64,000 bases of DNA from Lachnospiraceae bacterium (GTDB lineage Bacteria > Bacteroidota > Bacteroidia > Bacteroidales > Muribaculaceae), in contig JAMPGZ010000001.1 in the NCBI GenBank assembly GCA_023663655.1, forward strand, positions 328,306 to 392,305. The letters run 5' to 3'. Shown piece after piece: positions 48,092-56,589 of the stretch. A program made the translations under genes and the position numbers. Position 1 is the first letter of the stretch. Each line of letters opens with the position of its first letter. Below the pieces are notes generated by a model. That model was not told where the DNA came from. It was given only the letters and a program-made list of their open reading frames with translations, and did no database searches.

Positions 48092-50551
48092 TCATTCGCG
48101 GTAGTAGACGCGCTTCACTCTTGCCGACACCGACGTGAGCACTTCGTAGGGTATGGTGTCGAGAATCGAGGCAAGTTCAGCCGCAGGGATGTTTGGTCCG
48201 AAAATCTCTACGGTGTCACCCACCTCACATTTCACATCGGTTACATCGATCATACAGGCATCCATGCAGATGTTGCCCACAGTGGGACAACGGTGTCCGT
48301 TGATGAAGACCGACGCTGCTCCGTTGCCGAAATGGCGGTTCATCCCGTCGGCATACCCGATAGGGATAGTGGCAATGCGCGAATCACGGCTCAACACTCC
48401 ACGGCGGTTATATCCTATAGTGGTTCCGGCACTCCACTCTTTGATGGAGATGACGGCTGTTTTCAGCGAGCTTACCGGTTGCAGGAAATCCTGAGAATGA
48501 TCGTTCATGGTGGAGATACCATATAGGCATATACCAAGGCGTACCATATCATACTGGTATTGCGGAAAGCGGGTTATGCCGGTGGAATTGAGAATGTGCC
48601 GCAATATGTGATGCGAGAACGCCGACTGAAGCATATCGCTGCACTTCTTGAATATGGCAAACTGCTCCATGGTGTAGTCGTCCATCGCGGGGGCGTCGGC
48701 AGCGGCAAGATGACTGAACACCGACTTGGGCGACACGACATCCTGCGAAGTGAGAATCTCCACCAACCGTGGCATATCTTTTTCAAGAAATCCGAGACGG
48801 TGCATTCCGGTGTCGAGTTTTATATGTATGGGGTAATTTTTCACACCTTGGCGACGGGCTTCCCATATAAACTGGTCGAGGAGGTCGAATGAGAATATCT
48901 CGGGTTCGAGCCTGTTTTCAAACATCATCGGGTAGCTGTCGACACGCGGGTTCAACACCATGATTGGCATAGTTATGCCCGCCCGGCGCAAATCAGCACC
49001 CTCATCGGCAACCGCCACGGCAAGATATGCCGCCCCTTGCGATTGCAATGTCTTGGCGAGTTCGTAGGATCCGGCTCCATAACCGAATGCTTTCACCATG
49101 GCTACAATTCCTGTCGACGGTTTCAATCGCGATTTGTATTCATTAAAGTTATGCACAATCGCATCGAGATTCACCTCAAGAACAGTCTCGTGCTGACGTG
49201 CCTCAAGCATCTCAGTAATGAAATGGAAGCCCGACGCTGAATCACCTTTCACCAGAATAAGCTCGGAATTGAAATCCTGTTGCGACATTTTACTTAAAAA
49301 GTCGGCGACATCATTGAAGCAGATTATATTCTCAAAGCCCTCAGCATAGCGCTTCAATTGAGGGCCGACACATATAAGCCGCTTCACCCCCTTACATTTC
49401 AGAAGATCGACCATCTTGCGGTAAACTTTGGCATTATCGCCTACCTCAATGTCGAAATCATTGAGAATCACTGTCGAGGTGCGGTCGGGTGTCTCGCGGC
49501 GTTTCATGAAATCAAGCGCCACGGCAAGTGAGTCGAAGTCATTAGTAAAGGAATCGTTGATTATCATGCAATCCCTCACGCCTTCAATCACGTCAAGACG
49601 TGTATCGACCTTGCAAAGCTTCCGAGCCCTTGTGTCTATCAGCTCAGGTTCAGTCCCCATGCATAGCATTGTGACTATGACATGAACGGCATTTTCCACC
49701 GAAGCATCGTCCTTGAACGGGATGACCACCTCAACAGGTACACCGCCATAAACAAGATTCAATCTCATTCCTTCAAGAAGCTCTTCGGCGGTCACGGGTA
49801 TGGCACCATCGACCTTACCTGTCGACCAACCTATCTTGCGAGCTTTGATGTCGGCTTCCTCGACTGCATTCCTCACCACCGGATCATCGGCACGATATAT
49901 CAGCACTTCGCTATCCTTGAAGAGCTTAAGTTTTTCCACACATTTCTCATGACGGTCATGGAATCCATCATCGTGCGCCTCTCCTATGTTGGTCAATATT
50001 CCCACTGTAGGAGCGATAATCTCCTGCAATGCATCCATCTCACCGGTTCTTGAGATTCCGGCTTCAAATATGCCGAGCTGCGTATCGTCATCAAGTTCCC
50101 ACACGGCAAGCGGCACTCCGATGTGACTGTTGAAGCTGCGGGGGCTACGGGCTATGCGGAAGTCGGGCGAAAGCATCTTGTTGAGCCATTCCTTAACCAC
50201 AGTCTTACCTCGGCTACCGGTGATTCCAACCACGGGAATGCTGAATTTCTTTCGATGAGCGGCAGAAAGCTTACGCAATGCCTGCTCCACATCGGGGACA
50301 ACAAAGAAGTTCACGCCTTCCGGAGCATCGGCAGGCAGAGTTTCAACCACAAAATTGCGCACTCCTCGGTCAATCAGTTCCGGGATGAAACGGTGTCCGT
50401 CGTTGGTCGATGTCTTAAGCGCGAAGAAAAGCGAAGTTTCAGGATAGGTCAAAGCGCGTGAATCTGTGAGCAATGATTCAATGCCGGTGTCAGCATATCT
50501 CACGGATTGCAGCCAGAGGATTTCGGCTATTTGAGATGCAGTATAGGTCAT
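48092..50551 (-). CDS. MurF-alanine racemase fusion protein
   Basis: An 819-residue bifunctional enzyme. Residues 1-440 are MurF, the ligase that adds D-alanyl-D-alanine to the peptidoglycan precursor (P-loop VVGITGSRGKTVVKEWL). Residues 455-819 are alanine racemase, with the PLP lysine K487 in VAMVKAFGYGAGSYELA and the catalytic tyrosine in the GTTIGYNRRG region. Production of D-alanine and its use in the wall are thus on one chain. This fusion is known in Bacteroidetes. Confidence 0.95.
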   Translation of the reverse strand: MTYTASQIAEILWLQSVRYADTGIESLLTDSRALTYPETSLFFALKTSTNDGHRFIPELIDRGVRNFVVETLPADAPEGVNFFVVPDVEQALRKLSAAHRKKFSIPVVGITGSRGKTVVKEWLNKMLSPDFRIARSPRSFNSHIGVPLAVWELDDDTQLGIFEAGISRTGEMDALQEIIAPTVGILTNIGEAHDDGFHDRHEKCVEKLKLFKDSEVLIYRADDPVVRNAVEEADIKARKIGWSTGKVDGAIPVTAEELLEGMRLNLVYGGVPVEVVIPFKDDASVENAVHVIVTMLCMGTEPELIDTRARKLCKVDTRLDVIEGVRDCMIINDSFTNDFDSLAVALDFMKRRETPDRTSTVILNDFDIEVGDNAKVYRKMVDLLKCKGVKRLICVGPQLKRYAEGFENIICFNDVADFLSKMSQQDFNSELILVKGDSASGFHFITEMLEARQHETVLEVNLDAIVHNFNEYKSRLKPSTGIVAMVKAFGYGAGSYELAKTLQSQGAAYLAVAVADEGADLRRAGITMPIMVLNPRVDSYPMMFENRLEPEIFSFDLLDQFIWEARRQGVKNYPIHIKLDTGMHRLGFLEKDMPRLVEILTSQDVVSPKSVFSHLAAADAPAMDDYTMEQFAIFKKCSDMLQSAFSHHILRHILNSTGITRFPQYQYDMVRLGICLYGISTMNDHSQDFLQPVSSLKTAVISIKEWSAGTTIGYNRRGVLSRDSRIATIPIGYADGMNRHFGNGAASVFINGHRCPTVGNICMDACMIDVTDVKCEVGDTVEIFGPNIPAAELASILDTIPYEVLTSVSARVKRVYYRE

Positions 50552-50750
50552 TATTATGGTAATTGCTTATTCTATGACAAAATTAACGTAAAGTTAGTTC
50601 AAATAGACAGTCCTGACAAAAAAAATTCTCAACACTCCTCGCAGTTGCCGACAAAAAAACTATTCACTATACCCGATAATATTTCCTCGTACTGCTGTAT
50701 GAAATTAGAGTATTTTTAATTATTTTTGTATCAAAGATTTAATTTTGCTT

Positions 50751-52145
50751 ATGAACCGACATATCATTTTTGCAGCCGCACTGCTTATTGGCGGCTCGGC
50801 AATAAACGCCGACACTACAGGAGGAATAACTCCATCGATGATGGAACAGATTAAATCAACTTATCAGAACACTCCTGCCAACCGCGCTATCCACAATGCG
50901 ATAGCCGCCAACAACATTGACAATCTTGCCGTGAACGCCGACAATAAAAACGGCTTCAATACCGATTTCTCACACCGCGTGAAGAGCAAGGGGATCACTG
51001 ACCAGCAATCGTCGGGACGATGCTGGCTTTTCACTGGATTGAACGTGCTGCGCGCGCAGATGATGGACAAGCATGACCTGCCAAAACTTGAACTGTCGCA
51101 GAACTACAACTTCTTCTGGGATCAGCTTGAAAAATCCAATTTGTTCCTGCAAGGCATCATCGACACTGCCGAAAAACCGATGGACGACAAGACCGTGGAG
51201 TGGCTGTTTAAAAATCCGATAAGCGACGGCGGACAATACACCGGACTATCAGACAACCTGATGAAATACGGCGTGGTGCCTGCCGACGTGATGCTCGAAA
51301 CCTACAGCAGCAACAATACCACCAAGATGAGGACTCTGCTCGGTTGGAAACTGAAGGAATGGGGGCTTGAACTACGCAAGCTACACGCCGACGGAACCCC
51401 CGCCGATAAGCTCGCTGACAGGAAAACAGAGATGCTTGGCGAAGTCTACCGCATACTCGCCCTCACACTCGGCGTGCCTCCCACAGAGTTCACATGGACC
51501 CGCAAGGATTCCGACGGAAATATCATTGACACCCGCACCTACACTCCACAGTCATTCTACAAGGAGTATGCGGGAAATGACCTCAAAAACGACTATGTGA
51601 TGCTCATGAATGACCCCACTCGTGAATATTACCGCCTTTATGAGATCGACTACGACCGCCACGCCTACGACGGACAGAACTGGACCTATGTGAACCTTCC
51701 CGTAGAGGATATCAAGAAGATGGCTATCGAGTCGATAAAGGGTAATGACATGATGTACTTCTCTTGTGACGTGGGCAAGAGCTTCGATCGTTCACGCGGC
51801 ATCCTCGACGTGAACCATTTTGACTATGAATCACTTTTCGGCACAAAATTCGGAATGGACAAAGCCGACCGCATCCGCACATTCGCCAGCGCCTCATCTC
51901 ATGCCATGACCCTCGTTGCCGTAGATCTTGACGAATCAGGCAAGCCACGCAAATGGATGGTGGAAAACAGTTGGGGCCCCGGCGCCAATGACGGACACCT
52001 GATAATGACCGACCGATGGTTTGACGAATATATGTTCCGCCTTGTGGTTGACAAGAAATATATTACCCCTAAGGTTAAAGAGGTGCTGAAACAGAAGGCT
52101 GTCACCCTTCCGGCATGGGACCCGATGTTTGCCGAAGAAGACTGA
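50751..52145 (+). CDS. Secreted C1 family (bleomycin hydrolase/PepC-like) aminopeptidase
   Basis: A 464-residue papain-family peptidase with a signal peptide (MNRHIIFAAALLIGGSAINA). The start is ATG 50751; an upstream TTG lies in the promoter-like TAATTTTG. The catalytic cysteine is C91 in DQQSSGRCWLF; histidine is in ASSHAMTLVAV and asparagine in VENSWGP. Cytoplasmic PepC lacks a signal, so this version probably works in the periplasm or at the surface. Confidence 0.9.
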   Translation: MNRHIIFAAALLIGGSAINADTTGGITPSMMEQIKSTYQNTPANRAIHNAIAANNIDNLAVNADNKNGFNTDFSHRVKSKGITDQQSSGRCWLFTGLNVLRAQMMDKHDLPKLELSQNYNFFWDQLEKSNLFLQGIIDTAEKPMDDKTVEWLFKNPISDGGQYTGLSDNLMKYGVVPADVMLETYSSNNTTKMRTLLGWKLKEWGLELRKLHADGTPADKLADRKTEMLGEVYRILALTLGVPPTEFTWTRKDSDGNIIDTRTYTPQSFYKEYAGNDLKNDYVMLMNDPTREYYRLYEIDYDRHAYDGQNWTYVNLPVEDIKKMAIESIKGNDMMYFSCDVGKSFDRSRGILDVNHFDYESLFGTKFGMDKADRIRTFASASSHAMTLVAVDLDESGKPRKWMVENSWGPGANDGHLIMTDRWFDEYMFRLVVDKKYITPKVKEVLKQKAVTLPAWDPMFAEED

Positions 52146-52259
52146 TTTTTTGGCTGACATTTTCTGAACTTTGAATAGCGTGGATTGTTTTACAGATACA
52201 CACCCCGGTGCTTAATCGTGCCGAGATACGTAATTATTATTCACCCAAAATTCAAAGTT

Positions 52260-52415
52260 ATGAAAACTCACACAAAATTCCATCGGTTGCATTGCATCCT
52301 GCATTTTTCTCTTGAAGTCCTCACTCTCGCAACAGCGATCGCCACTCTCTGTGAAGTTGAAAAACATCATCGTCAGGCGAAAGAGGCTCACAAAGAACGC
52401 CGCCACTTGCTATAA
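52260..52415 (+). CDS. Small protein of unknown function (51 residues)
   Basis: MKTHTKFHRLHCILHFSLEV at the start, a short hydrophobic stretch (LEVLTLATAIATLC) and a basic tail KEAHKERRHLL. It has one possible membrane helix and lies directly before a strong terminator, which supports expression. I know no family. Confidence 0.4.
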   Translation: MKTHTKFHRLHCILHFSLEVLTLATAIATLCEVEKHHRQAKEAHKERRHLL

Positions 52416-52438
52416 CCTGTGACATTTATTATAAAAGA

Positions 52439-52481
52439 CAACCTCATGCCGATGGGTCAATGATTGACCGGCATGAGGTTG
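52439..52481 (+). terminator. Long terminator hairpin
   Basis: CAACCTCATGCCG (52439-52451) pairs with CGGCATGAGGTTG (52469-52481); inside, GGTCAA and TTGACC (52455-52469) also pair. ATTCTTTTTTG follows. Confidence 0.85.
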
Positions 52482-52559
52482 ATTCTTTTTTGTATGACAA
52501 GCTACATTTCCCGGAAAGTCGAATAAGAAATTTCCATCAGATAGCGTTATTATCTTGAT

Positions 52560-53069
52560 ATGGATGTGTTGAGCAAAGAACAACGGTCAAGATGCATGGC
52601 TCGCATCAAGGGCAAGGACACCAAGCCCGAGCTTATTGTGCGGCAATACCTCTATTCACGTGGATACCGCTACAGGAAGAATGTGCGCACTCTTCCCGGT
52701 ACCCCCGACATAGTGCTGAAAAAATATCGTGTCGCCATTTTCATACACGGATGTTTCTGGCACGGACATGAGCCACACTTGCGGTTGCCAAAGTCCAACC
52801 ACGAATATTGGGAACAGAAGATAGCCCGCAACCGCGAACGCGATGAGGAGAACAAAGAGCGCCTGCGCCGTCTCGGTTGGAGCGTGATGACTGTGTGGGA
52901 GTGCCAACTGCGTCCCGAATGCCGCCGCGAGACCCTGCTTGAAATAGAATATCACCTCAATCACAATTACCTGAAGCGGTTCCGCCCGCCAAGACCATAT
53001 ACCTCCACTGAAACAGGCACACCACAAGCTGCTGAAAGCAACACTCAATATCAAAAAACTACTGAATAA
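52560..53069 (+). CDS. vsr: Vsr-type very short patch repair endonuclease
   Basis: A 169-residue nuclease that nicks next to T:G mismatches formed by deamination of 5-methylcytosine. MDVLSKEQRSRCMARIKGKD is the family start; TLPGTPDIVLKKYRVAIFIHG holds the catalytic aspartate and CFWHGHEPHLRLPKSN the metal and histidine region. No cytosine methyltransferase gene lies in the window, so it is an orphan here. The last 30 residues are a Thr/Pro-rich tail without clear role. Confidence 0.92.
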   Translation: MDVLSKEQRSRCMARIKGKDTKPELIVRQYLYSRGYRYRKNVRTLPGTPDIVLKKYRVAIFIHGCFWHGHEPHLRLPKSNHEYWEQKIARNRERDEENKERLRRLGWSVMTVWECQLRPECRRETLLEIEYHLNHNYLKRFRPPRPYTSTETGTPQAAESNTQYQKTTE

Positions 53070-53142
53070 TCACCGGAATCCTCCTAATTTCGGATATTTT
53101 TGCTAACTTTACAAGTGATAATATTTTAATCAATAACCTCGT

Positions 53143-53406
53143 ATGCGACCAGAAACTGCTAATATATTATCTGCTGCCAACAATATGACCAGTGGTAAAG
53201 AGATGATTGAATATATTGTCATGGCTATAACTGAATTCGCAAAAAGACATCTCCTGACAATAAGAGATGCTTCAAATTATCTCCTTCGTTTTAAAGGCAT
53301 TGATTTTTTGGAACAATGTTATCCTGCGGAACACACACTGTCGTTAAACGACTGCATTGATGACATTACAGCAATTTGCAAACGCAACGGGGGAGAAATA
53401 GGATGA
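53143..53406 (+). CDS. DUF3791-like small protein, first gene of the ADP-ribosyltransferase module
   Basis: An 87-residue helical protein. VMAITEFAKRHLLTIRDASNYLLRFKGIDFL fits the DUF3791 pattern (helices preceding a short C-terminal segment). Its stop overlaps the next start (ATGA). In many Bacteroidales genomes such genes sit with DUF3990; a role as antitoxin or partner is inference. AT-rich composition differs from the nearby core genes. Confidence 0.65.
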   Translation: MRPETANILSAANNMTSGKEMIEYIVMAITEFAKRHLLTIRDASNYLLRFKGIDFLEQCYPAEHTLSLNDCIDDITAICKRNGGEIG

Positions 53407-53876
53407 TACTCTACCACGGATCAAATCCGCAAATAAGCCAAATTGATTTCGCCAAGTGCCATCCATTTAAGGATTTCGGATGCGGCTTTTATCTAACAGA
53501 CAACCTTGAACACGCCCGCAACATGGCTTTAAGACGAGTTATGCGGACCGGTGGCAAGGAGTGTGTGACCGAGTTTGAGTTCAATCTTAAGACGGCAACA
53601 CAGGCATTGAAAATAAAGATATTCGAAAAACCATCAGAGGATTGGGCTAATTTCGTCATGATGAATCGAAGCCGTGAAATACAACATCCGGCTCATGATT
53701 ATGATATTGTAATTGGTCCAATCGCAAATGATTCTGTAGTTGTTTCATTCCGTCTTTTTCAAGATGGATATATATCCATGCCAGAGCTTATAAAACGGTT
53801 AGAATACAAAGAACTCAGCATGCAGTATTTCTTTCACACCACTGCTGCGATTAATCATTTAAAAAGAATCGTTTGA
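53403..53876 (+). CDS. DUF3990 family, ADP-ribosyltransferase-like putative toxin
   Basis: A 157-residue protein starting MILYHGSNPQISQIDFAKC. YHGS and CGFYLTDNLEHARNMALRR are the histidine and tyrosine motifs of the ADP-ribosyltransferase H-Y-E class; HDYDIVIGPIANDSVVVSFR is the conserved DUF3990 segment. The third catalytic residue may be one of the glutamates in CVTEFEFN, but I cannot be sure. The start at 53403 overlaps the gene before. It would use NAD+ to modify a target not known from the sequence. Confidence 0.7.
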   Translation: MILYHGSNPQISQIDFAKCHPFKDFGCGFYLTDNLEHARNMALRRVMRTGGKECVTEFEFNLKTATQALKIKIFEKPSEDWANFVMMNRSREIQHPAHDYDIVIGPIANDSVVVSFRLFQDGYISMPELIKRLEYKELSMQYFFHTTAAINHLKRIV

Positions 53877-53878
53877 TT

Positions 53879-54103
53879 ATGAAGAAGGACTTTCAATATC
53901 TTTTGGAAGCAATATCTACCGACATTATCGGTTGGCTGATGGTGGATAATGGAATTTCACTCAGCGAAGCTATCAACACTTGGTTTAATTCAGAAACATT
54001 TGAAAAAATATCGGAAATCAAGACTGGAATGTATATCGAGAGTCCGGCTTACAATTACGAGGTTCTTAAACGAGAACTCACAACCGGAAAATTCAATGCA
54101 TAG
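53879..54103 (+). CDS. Small protein, third gene of the ADP-ribosyltransferase module
   Basis: A 74-residue protein, MKKDFQYLLEAISTDIIGWL at the start and YIESPAYNYEVLKRELTTG near the end. A TTG two codons upstream overlaps the previous stop, but ATG 53879 is the better start. No family name is certain. Small acidic helical proteins next to an ART-like toxin often neutralise it. Confidence 0.6.
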   Translation: MKKDFQYLLEAISTDIIGWLMVDNGISLSEAINTWFNSETFEKISEIKTGMYIESPAYNYEVLKRELTTGKFNA

Positions 54104-54169
54104 CAAATCAGGGGCACTGCCCCAGATATTAACATCATAATTTAATCTGAGATTTTTAGGAAATTTTAT

Positions 54170-54177
54170 TATCTTTG
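54170..54177 (+). promoter_or_regulatory. -7 element of pepT
   Basis: TATCTTTG, 59 bp before the pepT ATG. No well-spaced TTTG is seen. Confidence 0.4.
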
Positions 54178-54236
54178 TAAAAGTATGGCTGCATGATGCA
54201 GTGCTAATGTAATAATAATCCTATAAATCAACAACT

Positions 54237-55457
54237 ATGAACGTAGTCGACCGATTTCTTAAATATGTGAAATTCGACACCCAGAGTGATGAATTCACCA
54301 ATCTATGGCCCTCAACTCCGGGACAAATGATTTTCGCACAGCACCTTGAAGAGGAACTCCGCGAGCTGGGATTGAGCGAAATATCCCTTGATGACAACGG
54401 CTATCTGATGGCAACCCTTCCCGACAACACCGACAAGGAAATTCCCACCATCGGATTCATCGCCCATCTTGACACATCGCCCGATCTCTCCGGCAAGCAC
54501 GTCAACCCAAGAATAGTGGAAAATTATCCCGGCGGCGACATCACCCTTAATGATGAAAAAGGCATCGTGCTGTCTCCTCGTGAATTTCCCGAACTCGACC
54601 ATTACAAGGATCAGAATCTTATCGTGACCGACGGCAATACTCTTCTTGGAGCTGACGACAAAGCCGGAATCGCAGAAATAATCTCGGCGGTGAAATACCT
54701 CAGGGATCATCCCGAAATAAAACATGGAAAAATCAGGATAGCATTCAACCCCGATGAGGAGATAGGACAGGGCGCCCACAAATTTGATGTGGAAAAATTT
54801 GCCGCCGACTGGGCTTACACCATGGATGGCGGTGAGATAGGCGAGCTTGAATATGAAAACTTCAATGCCGCAGTCGCCCGCATCACATTCACCGGCAGAA
54901 ATGTGCATCCGGGATATGCCAAACACAAGATGATCAACTCAATACGCATCGCCAACACTTTCACATCCATGTTGCCGCGTTGGGAAACTCCCGAGCACAC
55001 CGAGGGTTATGAAGGCTTCTACCACCTGATATCCATCGAAGGAAATGTGGAAAAGACAGTGGTGACCTATATAATACGCGATCACGACCGCGACCGGTTT
55101 GAACGACGCAAGAAAGAGCTTGAGCACCTTGTGAGAAAGATAAACAACGAATTCCCCAACAGTACGGAAATCGACATCAAGGATCAGTACTACAACATGA
55201 GAGAGAAAATCGAACCGGTGAAATACGTGGTCGACATCGCCGAAGAAGCGATGCGCAATGTAGGGGTCACTCCTCATGTGGTGCCCATCCGTGGCGGTAC
55301 TGACGGCGCACAGCTATCATTCAAAGGACTTCCGTGCCCCAACATTTTCGCCGGCGGCCTCAATTTCCACGGACGTTATGAGTTCATCCCCATCCCGTCG
55401 ATGGAAAAAGCTGTCGACGTGATTGTCGAAATAGCCCGTCTCGTGGCTCAACGATAG
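54237..55457 (+). CDS. pepT: Peptidase T (tripeptidase)
   Basis: A 406-residue M20 zinc metallopeptidase. [13 protein letters not shown] gives the first zinc histidine and aspartate, [11 protein letters not shown] the bridging aspartate, and [15 protein letters not shown] the catalytic glutamates. [20 protein letters not shown] is the C-terminal site. It releases the N-terminal residue from tripeptides in the cytoplasm. It is 3 bp upstream of miaA. Confidence 0.95.
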   Translation: MNVVDRFLKYVKFDTQSDEFTNLWPSTPGQMIFAQHLEEELRELGLSEISLDDNGYLMATLPDNTDKEIPTIGFIAHLDTSPDLSGKHVNPRIVENYPGGDITLNDEKGIVLSPREFPELDHYKDQNLIVTDGNTLLGADDKAGIAEIISAVKYLRDHPEIKHGKIRIAFNPDEEIGQGAHKFDVEKFAADWAYTMDGGEIGELEYENFNAAVARITFTGRNVHPGYAKHKMINSIRIANTFTSMLPRWETPEHTEGYEGFYHLISIEGNVEKTVVTYIIRDHDRDRFERRKKELEHLVRKINNEFPNSTEIDIKDQYYNMREKIEPVKYVVDIAEEAMRNVGVTPHVVPIRGGTDGAQLSFKGLPCPNIFAGGLNFHGRYEFIPIPSMEKAVDVIVEIARLVAQR

Positions 55458-55460
55458 TCG

Positions 55461-56366
55461 ATGGACCACCGACCGACACTCATAATAGTCACCGGTCCCA
55501 CGGGATCAGGCAAAACCGACTTGTCAATAAAACTGGCGCAGCATCTGGGATGCGAGATCATCTCGGCTGACTCGCGCCAGCTTTTTCGTGACATACCCAT
55601 AGGCACCGCAGCACCAACACCTCAACAATTAAGCGCCGCCAAACATCATTTCGTGGGCACACTCTCGCTTGACGAATACTACAGCGCGGCACGCTATGAG
55701 GAGGATGTGCTTAAGCTGCTTGATGAACTATGGCAGAAAAACGATAAAGTAATAATGTGTGGCGGCTCCATGATGTATATCGACGCTGTGACACGAGGCA
55801 TCGATGAGCTTCCGACAGTCAGCGATCAAGTGCGCGACCATGTGATGAAGCTCTATCAGGATGAAGGAATTGAAGGAATCAGACTGATCCTGCGCAATCT
55901 CGACCCTGAATACCTCGCCTCAGCCGACCCTTCCAACCATCGCCGTCTCATCCACGCCATTGAAATATGTCTCGAAAGCGGAGTGCCCTACTCCTCCCTA
56001 CGCACAGGCATGGTCAAAGAACGTCCGTTCAACATCATCACTATGATGATCGATTATCCACGCGAAGAACTGTTTGACAGAATCAACCGCCGTGTCGACG
56101 AAATGATAGCCAACGGTCTTGAAGAGGAGGCAAGGAAAGTATATCATCTGCGACATCTCAACTCACTGAACACAGTAGGCTATAAGGAGATGTTTGCATT
56201 GTTTGACGGAACGATGGACCGCGACACGGCAATCGCCCGAATCGCGAAAAACACCCGGGTGTATGCCAAAAAGCAACTCACCTGGCTCAAACGCAATCCC
56301 GGTGTCATCCGCCTTAACCCCTCCAATGCCTATGAACAGGCGCTGGATGCAATCAGATCCATCTGA
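55461..56366 (+). CDS. miaA: tRNA dimethylallyltransferase
   Basis: A 301-residue enzyme that adds a dimethylallyl group to A37 of tRNAs reading U-starting codons. The P-loop is VTGPTGSGKTDLSIKLA (about 8-24), followed by ISADSRQLFRDIPIGTAAPT and, near the end, RVYAKKQLTWLKRNPG. It probably shares a transcript with pepT and ends at the hairpin at 56399. Confidence 0.96.
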   Translation: MDHRPTLIIVTGPTGSGKTDLSIKLAQHLGCEIISADSRQLFRDIPIGTAAPTPQQLSAAKHHFVGTLSLDEYYSAARYEEDVLKLLDELWQKNDKVIMCGGSMMYIDAVTRGIDELPTVSDQVRDHVMKLYQDEGIEGIRLILRNLDPEYLASADPSNHRRLIHAIEICLESGVPYSSLRTGMVKERPFNIITMMIDYPREELFDRINRRVDEMIANGLEEEARKVYHLRHLNSLNTVGYKEMFALFDGTMDRDTAIARIAKNTRVYAKKQLTWLKRNPGVIRLNPSNAYEQALDAIRSI

Positions 56367-56398
56367 CCCATCCATTTATCCACTTCTATTTCTCATAG

Positions 56399-56429
56399 AT
56401 ACACCGGCTCACATCCGGTGTATTTTTTA
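56399..56429 (+). terminator. Terminator after miaA
   Basis: ATACACCGG (56399-56407), loop of 7, CCGGTGTAT (56415-56423), then a T run. Confidence 0.8.
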
Positions 56430-56534
56430 TTTTCATATATCACAAAACGGACATATTTGTTGCACTTTTCGGACAACATCCTCATATTGTTTTCATTACA
56501 ACCATATATGGCACAACATAAAAGCATATTTACA

Positions 56535-56542
56535 TAGTTTTG
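56535..56542 (+). promoter_or_regulatory. -7 element of the GH43-like gene
   Basis: TAGTTTTG, 48 bp before the ATG at 56590. It supports this start over a longer open frame that runs back into miaA. Confidence 0.4.
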
Positions 56543-56589
56543 TGGCAATAATAATCCAACATTATTGTCAAACTACTAACTTCAAACAA

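Noticed and set aside
56194-56589. A 132-codon N-terminal extension of the GH43-like frame
   Set aside because: It overlaps the end of miaA and its terminator; ATG 56590 gives a signal peptide and follows a -7 element.
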